DNA of 64,000 nt from Diphasiastrum complanatum (lineage: Eukaryota; Streptophyta; Lycopodiopsida; Lycopodiales; Lycopodiaceae). How positions within the stretch are numbered: the first letter of the stretch is position 1; every line of letters starts with the position of its first letter. The stretch is taken from assembly GCA_029204225.1 (NCBI GenBank), contig CM055097.1:14728282-14792281 (forward strand), written 5' to 3'. Of the stretch, positions 11,590-20,753 are shown one piece after another. A program made the translations under genes and the position numbers. Under the pieces are notes generated by a model that was given only the letters and a program-made list of their open reading frames with translations, made no database searches and was not told the origin of the DNA.

Positions 11590-12125
11590 TGGTATTAGAT
11601 CTCTTGTGTTTCAGGTTATGAAAGGAGCAATCACATTTAGCAAAGATTTGGAGGAGATACCAATGCTAGAGCATGCTAGATTGATTTCTACTAAAAAATC
11701 GAGTTCTTTGCATATGTAGATTGGATCTTTTGTAGGACAAAACTCAATTTAGGTTTATGAACTTGAGGAATTTTGATTTCACACGTGGCTTACTGGATTT
11801 GGGTAATTTTTTATGCATTAGTAAGGTCTCATTAGAGGCTACAAGATTCTATTTCAATTTTTAAGCAATTGCATGTAAAAATTAGAAGATTCAATTTTTT
11901 TGTGATTTTGTCAAAGCCCTAATTTTGATTGGATCTCTATGTTTTGAAGATGCAGGACTTTAATAGAGTGTGTTTCAATCTTAGGAAGTGGCAAGATTCA
12001 TTAGATTGTTGGTAGATCATAGGTTGATCAAGAATTCTTCATTCTATGTGTTGATTTGCTAGTAATAGTGCTAAAAGAGAAATGAGAGTTTCCATATCTT
12101 TGTTATTTCTTTTTGAATACATTTG
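11590..12125 (+). other. C4 leader, D1 copy
   Basis: Untranslated leader between the decayed PBS (11,590) and the gag remnant, colinear with 52,992-53,520. No ORF of note. Confidence 0.6.
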
Positions 12126-12512
12126 TTTGATGAGCCAACATGTATCAATGAGAGCATTAAGAAGGTAGAACTTGTTTAGGTTATACTTAATGATTTGTTG
12201 GATGATCATGTTAATTCTGCTCAAAGATTTGCTATTCAAAAGACTTTGCCAAGCATTGTGGATTTGCAAGAGATTTTGGTGAATGAGGAGTTTAGGCTTC
12301 AAGCAAGAGGTGGATCTTTATCAACATCTCAATATGAAGAGGAGGCTATATTCATCAAAGGCAAGTTCAAGGGCAAAGGCAAAGGCAAGTGGTCAAAGGG
12401 TCAAGATCAAGGTGAGCCTTCCTTTTTTGTTGGTAAGAAGAAAGTGTCAAGGATCTTACTGGCAGTATATTTAGCTAATTTGCAAGCAATCTATCATCAA
12501 TCAAATAAGTAG
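12126..12512 (+). pseudogene. C4 copia gag remnant, D1 copy
   Basis: Carries only the C-terminal part of the Gag seen complete at 53,593-54,375: LDDHVN, RFAIQKTLPSIVDLQEILVNEE and the KGKGKGKWSKGQ basic stretch. A 463-base deletion with a 5-base microhomology (ACATT) removed the start and most of the body. The end runs into an antisense copia piece. Confidence 0.85.
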
Positions 12513-13095
12513 AAAAGAGAGATCACACCACAACCCAAGAGAACACTTTTTGAACTATATTAACAAAAGAGACTTAAGGGTACATATACATAGTCTATTT
12601 TTTGTGGGGTACCGCAACATGGCAGTTCGGTCCCCGTTACGGGACGCGTGTCCCAACTTTACACACTGTGTGCCGTTTAGCTGACACTCATGCACACTAT
12701 TGCATAAGCAGTAAAAAACTCGAAAACACTGCTGAAATTGGAAAGTCATGAAATTGTAAGAGAAACTCGGGCTTTCTAACACTCTCCCTTAAGCCCTAGT
12801 TTATCTTTCTTACAAAGAGCTTTTCTCTATAAAAACTCAAACTTATCAATACTTAAAGCTTTAGTGAGTATGTTAGCTAGCTGATTCTCTGTCTTACAAT
12901 GCACTAAATCTATTTCATTAGATAACAACTTTTCTCTAATGAAATGATATTTAGTTTTTATATGCTTCGTGTGTGCATGAAATCCAAGAAGCTAGATGTA
13001 TAGCGCTTTGGCTGTCACATCTGATCACAATAGGCTTGTTCTACTGAATTCCAATATCTTCTAATAGCACAATCACAGTTGAGCTTACTATTTCT
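12450..13095 (-). mobile_element. Antisense copia RNase H end plus LTR, D1 copy
   Basis: Read on the minus strand, 13,095 to 12,800 encodes a copia RNase H C-terminus with one frameshift: IRCDSQSAIHLAS, then HTKHIKTKYHFIREKLL and NQLANILTKAL. It is followed by a purine-rich tract and an LTR starting TGTTAGAAAGCC (minus strand, from 12,781). The far LTR end is approximate. The fragment lies inside the C4 gag in both D1 and D2 (54,312-54,965), so it was inserted before the duplication. Confidence 0.8.
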
Positions 13096-13499
13096 AACTC
13101 CCTCTCTTAAGCTCAAGTGTGATTTAAGTATCAAACTAACTGTACACTTATTACAGTATCACATTTGAAGCTTTCATAAATAAATCAAATCAAATCTATG
13201 CTCAAATGTGATAAGTGTATTAGAAAAAAATGTGTAGCCATGTCCTAGAGTGTTTGTATAAATCATATGAGTTTTGCCTACTACCTGTACTCAACTCACA
13301 CTCAAGTACACAGTAAAATCACTTGACTGACAAAGTATCAACCAAATACCATGCTCTCAACAAGAGTCTGCCACACTCTTAACTTGACTTGTTCACCATC
13401 CAACTTGAAACACAAGCGAACGATGTGAGACACAAGACCCACACCGAGGAAACCTCACTGCCACCATGAGATTATAATCCTCCATCTTATCAAACGCTT

Positions 13500-14760
13500 A
13501 CAAGACAAACTCATAACGTTGACATCTAGAAGTTCTTGGCTTGAACACGATAATTCTTACTCGAACCAAGTTTGAGTTTGAAGTATCTACGTGACATCCA
13601 GAAGTTCTTGGCTCGAACATAACTAGTGTTTGGAGTGATCAGAATAGTGTCCCTAGTTGAACTTGAGTTGCTGTTTTTAAATACTATTTGTAGATTTATT
13701 ACATTAAACATTGGATACACCTCTTACATTGTCAACGGTTTACTACTTAAGCCATGAAACTATCTAGCAAAGCATTACCACAAAAAATTTTACTTCGAAC
13801 TCGAACCAAGTTTGAGCTAGAAAGTGTTAATGTGGCATACACAAGTTCTTGGCTCAAACATAATTGGTGCTTGGAGTGATCACACCATCTATAATTGTTT
13901 CCCAACTCAAATTTAGTACAACTATTGTTGTTGCTCTTAAGTACTATGTATAGATTTTTAACATCTATCATTGACAAATATAGCATGCCTTTAACTCAAA
14001 CCTGGGTCGAGTTGTGAATTAAAACTTGCTAGAATTTTAGAAACAAATATAACATCAACTGAAAATAGTCCTAACTCAAATAGGGTTCGACTTGTGAAGC
14101 GTGCAGGTGGCATTCACATTTTCTCCCATCACCACCATCATTAAAAGATTAGGAAAAATGAACTTTGTTTAATTTGTCTTTGTCCAATTATAAAGATCCT
14201 GTTCATTAAGGTCAAATGAATATTTATATTAAAACCTCACATTAGGTAAGAACTATTCATTATATCAAGCAAAATGTATGAATACCATGATTGAGTAATT
14301 CTATTCAATCCCTAATTCAAGTTGTGGAGGGATGTGTATCTAGTTTCGGTGTAAAAACTACCCTCTTAGGAGAAAGACATTATCATCAAGATATGGATTA
14401 AGAGTACTTACAACTATGAATCGAGCTTGCAAGCATTACTAAAAAAAATGTTATTCCAAACTCGAACCAGGTTTGAGTTCTGAAGTGTTTATGTCACTCA
14501 TTCACAAGTTCTTGGCTCAAACATAATTGGTGTTTGGAGTGTTCAGCCATGTATAAGTTTCCCCCCAACTCAGACCTAGTAGAACTTGTATTGCTGCTTT
14601 TAAATACCATTTATGATTTTTGGCATCAATCATTGGCAAAAATAGTCTACCTTTAACTCGAACTTGGTTCGAGTTGTCAATTGAAGCTTGCTGGTATTAC
14701 TAGAAAAAAATGTGACATCAACTACGATAGTCCTAACTCGAACCAAGTTCGAGTTTTGAC
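13500..14760. repeat. ~660-bp tandem repeat with palindromes, D1 copy
   Basis: Two to three degenerate copies of a unit of about 661 bases (13,798 to 14,459). Each holds three short palindromes of the form AACTCGAAC, 3-base spacer, GTTCGAGTT. Perfect examples lie at 14,655-14,675 and 14,735-14,755. Others (13,559, 13,798, 14,459) have lost symmetry by C/T changes. Between them are shared phrases such as AAGTTCTTGGCTC and GGAGTGATCA. No coding potential. Family not recognised. D2 counterpart: 55,434-57,124. Confidence 0.85.
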
Positions 14761-14960
14761 GTGTTTATGTGGCATTCATTTTCTTCCATCGCAGACATTA
14801 GGGGAACTCTTGAATCCAAAAGGGCCTTTTGTAAAGATGCTTTTCTTGACTTTTCAAAGGTTTTATGTCCACATGGCCCAATGGTGTGTTTCCATGTGTG
14901 CTAGAACATAACGGTGGCAGCCCAACTTCAATTTCAGGGAGCCACTTCTGAGATAAATCA

Positions 14961-16158
14961 TTGAATCATTGTAGACTTTGGACGTTGGATGTATTGATAC
15001 TAGATTGAAGGCCTGTGAGGGTTTGCTGGAAATTTACAAATTACAAAACAATAATATTATCTCTTTTAAATCCCCCGAATGTCGTTGTCTCCTGAGTCTC
15101 AACTCCTCAATGATGTTAGTATTAATAGCCTACTAGTAGATACTAGATATATTGATGGATCTCAGATCTCACTCCCTCTCTTCTTCTCCCATCTTCTATT
15201 CTTTTCGATACACTTTAGAAAACATGTTATTTCTCTCCTTGGGCCCATGCATGGAAATAGTAGTTTTAGCAGTTCAAACCCTCGACTTGGTTTGAACTGC
15301 GATTTGAGCAAACACTGGTACATACATTATATTAGAGAACTTCTACTAACTTGCATAGAAGAAAAACTTGACTCAATTTGGTTAGGACGTGGTACCAGCA
15401 GGAATAGTTCAAATTAGATTCACTCAAAAGATTTATAGTTTTGGAATGATCCTATCATCTATGATTTTCAAACACCTCAAACTTGGTTCAACTTTTGATG
15501 TCTTCTTTTGAATATTATTTGAATATCATGGCAACATTCACTACCAAAGGCAATGTGCTTATAGCCCAAATGTGGTTTGACTTTAGTGACTTGTTTATTT
15601 CGACGTCATAACAAAAACTTACTGGTTTGTGCTAGAAGAACCTACCCAAGTTATGTTCACAATTCATGACTTGTACTAGATTTGAGGTGGCAACTCGAAC
15701 CAAGTTTGAGTTGTAATTAATGGATGCTAAAAAAGCTTGGTTCAAGTGAAGAGAATCACACTAGCACTTGGCTCTATTCAATCATCTATGCTTTGTCAAT
15801 AATGACTCTAATTTGTGTGAGCAATAAGAACTTGTGTATATGCATTTCAGAATACAATCTTGTTGGGTTGGACTAGGAGAAACTATCTAAGTTCACATTC
15901 ACAATCATGCATTGAACTAGTTTTGAGTTAGCAACTCGAACCAGGACCCAGGTTATTGTTGTAATTAATGGATGCTAAAAAGGCATATATCAATATTTTC
16001 ATCTTTTAGTACTCGAATTTAAAGTGTTTGTTTGAAGCATCTATGTATTATAGAATTGACACTTATGGATGGTAACACTTCAACCTCTAAATCATGCATC
16101 AGGGAAACTTCGGACTCGATATGGGCCCTTTAAGAATGTAGAGAGAACTTCATTAGAC
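14961..16158 (-). other. Spacer, inverted relative to D2
   Basis: Matches 58,499-59,700 of D2 in the opposite orientation. Non-coding. It contains two copies of a segment around 15,690-15,735 and 15,935-15,980 (GTTGTAATTAATGGATGC), again next to CTCGAACCA-type half palindromes, so it is related to the tandem repeat. Confidence 0.75.
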
Positions 16159-17322
16159 TGTCCAACTTCAATTTCGGGCAGCCACTTCTGAGATAAACCA
16201 ATGACACTAAAATTCAAAATTAAAAGGGTGGGAAACCCAAGGCCGTGTCCTCGCGGATATGTCATCGTGTCGCGTCGTGCCTCGCCACATGCGGAAGGCA
16301 GGAGGAGTGAGCACATGTGGAGGAGGAAAATAGATTGCCTCTAGTGAAAGAAGTGTAGCATCTCTTTACACCATTACATAGATCATGAAAAATTGCAAAG
16401 TTTTTCTTTTAGGATCACTTCAATCCGACGCATGGTTAAAAAGTTATGGCAGTTTGAAGATTCATACCCTACCTGATATCGGAGCCGAGCGACCAATGAC
16501 CTGTTCACACTGAACATAATGCTCTGGTCTCATGGCTGAGATATTGTAGCATCTATTTATGTGATTACGTAGATCATGAAAAATTGCACACTTTTTCTTT
16601 TTGGATCACTTCAATTCGACACACGGTTAAAAAGTTATGGCCATCTGAAGATTCATACCCTCCTTGATATCGGAGCCGAGCGACCCATGGCCTCTTCTCA
16701 CTGAACATAATGCTCTGGTCGCGTAGCTCTAATATCGCAGCCACGCGACCCATGGCCTTTTCTCACTGAACATAATGCTCTGGTTGCGTGGCTGCGATAT
16801 CGGAGCTGCGCGACCAGAGCATTATGTTCAGTGAGAAGAGGCCATGGGTCACTCGGCTCCGATATCAAGGAGGGTATGAATCTTCAGATGGCCATAACTT
16901 TTTAACCGTGTGTCGGATTGAAGTGATCCAAAAAGAAAACGTGTGCAATTTTTCATGATCTACACAATGGTGTAAGCAGATGCTACAATATCTTAGCCAC
17001 ACGACCAGAGCATTATGCTCAATGTGAACAGGTCATTGGTCGCTTGGCTTCGATATCAAGTAGGATATGAATTTTCAAACTACCATAACTTTTTAACGTG
17101 CGTCAGATTGAAGTGATCCAAAAAAAAAAAGTGTGCAATTTTTTATGATCTACGTAATGGTGTAAAGAGATGCTACACTTCTTTTACTAGAGGCATTCTA
17201 TTTTCCTCCTCCACATGTGCTCACTCCACCTGCCTTCCGATGGCGAGGCACGACACGACGTGACGACATATGCGTGACGACATGGCCTCATGTTTCCCAC
17301 CCACTTCACTTTGAATTTTACT
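16159..17322. repeat. Fold-back (palindromic) element, D1 copy, end displaced
   Basis: A long inverted repeat: the first half is mirrored by the second about a centre near 16,800. Each arm has about two ~190-base modules (GATCATGAAAAATTGC, GGATCACTTCAATCCGAC, AAAAAGTTATGGC, GATATCGGAGCCGAGCGACC, ACATAATGCTCTGGT). The terminal ~41 bases of one arm are not here but at 14,920-14,960, separated by the inversion. No transposase. Complete version at 57,289-58,498. Confidence 0.88.
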
Positions 17323-17329
17323 ATGATTA

Positions 17330-18030
17330 TGTTATCTTTATGTAATATAGACATCCTCGAATCCCAACTTAGCTTGATATAGGGTTATTACTAAGTTTAT
17401 GTATTAAGAATCATGATTTGTCCTAAAAGAGAATCAAATTTCAATAAAAATACAAAAATCCTAAAACCAATTCAAATGGTTCGAAGGTTCGATCCGATTC
17501 AAAAGCGGTTTACACCATGGAACCAGCCGGTTTGAACCGAGTATGTAAACATTGGTATGTATCATGCTTGTCATATCTAACAAAAGTAAGTTAGTAGACA
17601 CTTATGGAAGACCCTCCTTGCCATAAAAGGAGAGGTATTTGCATTGTAAACAACACTTATGAGATTAAGCTATCTTGCTCTCTATTTTGGAGAATTATCA
17701 TTCTATTTCGTTTGTGTTCCCTTTGGAAAGGTGCATAGCTTGAGGGAAGGTGCTCGGGCCTCCTCTTGCCTCATTTTCATCGGTTTTATTGTGGCATGTT
17801 CATTATTGCTTATTTGCTTAGTATTTGCCGTAATCTCATTTTATTACCCTTTGGGTGTTAATCTAGGATTTAGTCTAATCACCTTGCTAGTTGGGTAAGC
17901 CTTAGTAAGGTTTTGTATTTTGTCATCTCAGTTAATTTCATTTCTATTGAAAGCGGACGATCCTCCCTATACTACACCACATCGTGAGTAGATCTAGCCA
18001 AACATTAACAAACCATATTTACTTCCAACA
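17330..18030 (+). repeat. LTR of gypsy family G-B, D1 copy
   Basis: About 701 bases, TGTTATC...CCAACA, followed by a tRNA-Asp-like PBS. The D2 copy (59,705-60,405) has the same length. The right-hand LTR was not found. The left boundary is inferred from TG...CA symmetry and from the inversion breakpoint a few bases upstream. Confidence 0.6.
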
Positions 18031-18031
18031 T

Positions 18032-18045
18032 TGGCATCGTTGCCG
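18032..18045 (+). other. PBS of G-B, tRNA-Asp-like
   Basis: TGGCATCGTTGCCG matches the tRNA-Asp primer site (TGGCGCCGTTGCCG) at 12 of 14 positions. tRNA-Asp priming is known for Athila-type gypsy elements. One base separates it from the LTR end. Confidence 0.65.
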
Positions 18046-18885
18046 CTTTTCAAGTATTTTTTACCTAGCTTCTTCTCCTTTTTCTTTTTGTTTTTTCTGC
18101 TTCCGTGTTGTATGTTTGCTTGTGTGCTTGTCTCTATCTACCAACAAACAGCACGCGTCGTCTCTCCAGGTCCTACACGAGCTGCGAAGCAACTTCTTCA
18201 ACCGGGGGGAAGCAACAAAAGAGTGAACTCGGGCATTTTCTTCAAAAGAAGTGACCCAAGTGACTTTTTTCACATCCAGAAAGGTATATCAGAATTCGTC
18301 AGCCTATTTGTAGCCGTAACAGACCCTGATCTTTCATTTTATCACCTCCACAAATTCTGACAATGATCGGATTTTGAGAAAACAGCTTGATATACTGTCA
18401 AAATCCCTTATTTCTCACCCAAATCTTTGTCCTAGAATTCGCCGGCTTCACTGAGGCTAGATCTCATTAAGATCAGTCCTTCAGCAGCTCCGCGAATTCT
18501 ATCTCGGAGATTTTGCCCGTTTACAGTCAGAACATCACACTTTTTTTTCATATTCTCTATCTGCCAGTCAAACCTCTTTGTTAGAATTCGCCATCTAGCC
18601 TAAGAATTCGTTCTCAAAGAGCACGATTTCTCTATCCTATCCGCGAATTCTGAAACTCCAATTTTTTTCCAGAAAATCTAAAATAATCACTATTTTGACA
18701 TTCAAAACTCCTTTTCAGAATTTGCGAGTATTACAGTTAGATTTATCTGCCTCTCCACAATTTCTCAGCCCGTCCGCGAATTCTATTACGATCAGAAAGA
18801 CATGTTTTGTCCTACACTATCCATTCTGCAAGCAAACTGCCCTTTTACCAAGTACAGTACTGTCCTGCACATCTATATTCTGCAT
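18046..18885 (+). other. G-B leader with repeated GAATTCGC motifs
   Basis: Untranslated leader that repeatedly contains AGAATTCGCC or CCGCGAATTCT, for example near 18,433, 18,488, 18,581, 18,641 and 18,771, with several near matches. The two forms are each other's reverse complement. Nearly identical at 60,421-61,261. A related motif-rich region lies on the minus strand at 47,560-47,990. Confidence 0.7.
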
Positions 18886-19076
18886 CATGTCTCGTGACTG
18901 TGCTGAATCTTCTGATCCAACTTCTCCACGACTAGAATGAAGAATTCCACGTATGGATGCACCAAAGTACGATGACAAATCTGACCCAGTCTGATTTCTC
19001 CAAGACTTTGATAATGCATGCCGTTTTTATGGAGATACCTCTGAAACTAAAAAGCTTCATCTATTTTCCATGGTAC
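18886..19076 (+). pseudogene. G-B gag start, cut by G1 insertion
   Basis: After MSRDCAESSDP and a stop, the frame from 18,953 reads MDAPKYDDKSDPV*FLQDFDNACRFYGDTSE, a gypsy Gag N-terminus (x-DP-x2-FL-x2-F). The internal TGA is CGA in the D2 copy. It ends at 19,076, where the G1 LTR starts. Confidence 0.7.
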
Positions 19077-19943
19077 TGTTGTGCCCTGTAAGACTCAAAG
19101 GGGTGACACTCTCTAAGGTCCCAGAGCAAGTTAGAACGTCAAGGACTGAGCCTCCGACCTGTGGTGAGCCAGTCAAGTAGTCACAAGTCATGAGCTAGCT
19201 CTGGAGCTCGAGTCATGGCCTAGTCAGGAAAGCAAGTTGATTCGGCCGCCGGGACGGCTCCCGGGACCCATGTCCGGGAGCCAGACTGATTCTACCAGGC
19301 TTGCCAAGCTTAATCAGCAAAATACAAACTAAGTCCTAAAAAGCGTGCTTTACCAGAAAGCACTATGTTTCAAACCAGAGGGGGTGCACCGAATCACAAC
19401 GAAACTATAGGGGGAGTCCGGCAGATAGAAACTTGGGCATCTCAACCAGCGCCAGGAATCCAGTCGCCAAGTCTCAGCTCCCTCTACCAGCACGAGCCAA
19501 GCACAATGCCCAGCACGTGTTGGTGGCCCTGAGACCGGTCAGTCTATGTATGAATGTAACCTCTTCCAAATCTAATAAAGTTGATCCTTGGAGATAATTA
19601 CCATTTCGGTTTCGCCTCCGGGACTGGTCCAAGTGGAAGGACCCTTGGCGCCTAAGGGTCCCTGTCATCGACATGGGGTCGCTATGCCAATTGGTCAGTT
19701 TGGCGACTACTATGCCTTGGGTTTCATGTGTGGCTTGTCTTTGCCTTTGGTTACCTTTTGGAGACGGATTCTGAGTTGGCTTTCGGGTTGGTTGGGATTC
19801 TAGTTTTCTTAAGTCTGAATGGTCAAGCTTGTTACGTTTTTGAGTTGGCTTTTACGTAAGTGCATGATGGATGAATGTTAGACTTAGGCGCGTGTTGGGA
19901 AAACCGCTCAAGTTCCAGCGCCCTTTGAGACGCCGGCGCAACA
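19077..19943 (+). repeat. LTR1 of G1
   Basis: 867 bases. A polyadenylation-like AATAAA occurs near 19,574. A very similar LTR is at 61,453 (G3). LTR2 differs mainly by small indels, including a ~23-base extra segment near 23,950. The first bases are assigned by TGTTG/CAACA symmetry. Confidence 0.85.
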
Positions 19944-19945
19944 TG

Positions 19946-19958
19946 TGGTATCAGAGCC
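19946..19958 (+). other. PBS of G1 (tRNA-iMet)
   Basis: TGGTATCAGAGCC, two bases after the LTR. The same site occurs at 24,271 (G2) and 62,308 (G3). Confidence 0.9.
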
Positions 19959-20033
19959 GACTAGCCGGTCAGCTACACAAGTCTCACAGGGATGGCCACG
20001 TTTTGGGATTTGTCAGGACAACCGTTGCGCAAT

Positions 20034-20397
20034 GTGCTGCCCACAATGTAAGCACGGGTGCGTCCACGGTCGGGGTCGGCAGAACGGGGGACTTGATGAG
20101 TCGAAGTGCTGCCCTCGAGGTGTAAGCACGGTCTGTACCTTGTGGAGTGCGGGGACGAATGAGGCAAATTGCTGCCTAGGTAGGTGAAAGCACGGTCTAT
20201 ACCTTGTGGGGTGCGGGGCGACACATTTGAATTGTACGGGTTAACCATTGATACAGAGATGCTGCTCGAATTCGGGTGTAAAGCACGGGTTGGTAGCTGC
20301 CGGTGCGGGATAGCTGCCGATCGTTTAGCTATAAGGGCTATCGACCAAAAAGTGGTGGGACGTGACTGAGGCAATGTGCTGCTTAATGGTGAAAGCA
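20034..20397 (+). repeat. Array of five short hairpins in G1 leader
   Basis: Five times the leader repeats a (G)TGCTGC...AAGCA(C) pattern able to form a 4-5 bp stem: 20,034-20,055, 20,106-20,129, 20,170-20,193, 20,260-20,285, 20,376-20,397. Neighbouring phrases (GAGGCAAA, CGGTCTGTACC) also recur, so this is a decayed tandem repeat. Present in G3, and partly in G2. Confidence 0.6.
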
Positions 20398-20753
20398 TGG
20401 ATGGTTGGATGGATGTTTCCCCGTGGGCTAATTCTGTGATAGATTTGTGTGGGTGCGGCTAGGCAAAGGTCCTACGTCCGGTCTCAGGGGGGTTTGTGGC
20501 TTGAGAGAGATCCTCTGTGTTTGCTTTGGTTGGTATGTTCCGTTTGTTGTGTGCTTGCTTGGACACAAATGACTTGGTTCCTACTTGGCTCTCAGGTGAT
20601 GTGGGCGTGCTAAGTTTGAGGAGGGGATATTTTCATTGAAGCTGATTTAATAAAGAAGAAAAGAGAGTTGTGGGGCTCGGCCGACAGAAGGGAGAGTTTC
20701 AAATATAAAAAGGATTGAGGCGATAATCTGTTGGAAGTACACCTCTGACTATA

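Noticed and set aside
16092-16316. Open frame at 16,092-16,316 (minus), matched at 58,318-58,530 (plus)
   Set aside because: The conservation is due to the inverted duplication of the fold-back arm, not to protein selection; no domain.
17659-18360. Open frames with hydrophobic sequence at 17,659, 18,031, 60,034 and 60,406
   Set aside because: They fall in the G-B LTR and leader, differ in stops between copies, and their hydrophobicity comes from T-rich DNA. Not membrane proteins.
20095-20115. Hammerhead-ribozyme-like TTGATGAGTCGAAG in the G1 leader
   Set aside because: It resembles the CTGATGA...GAAA core, but there is no room for stem II between the two parts and the conserved C is T. It is part of the decayed tandem repeat GAGGCAAAGTGCTGCC.
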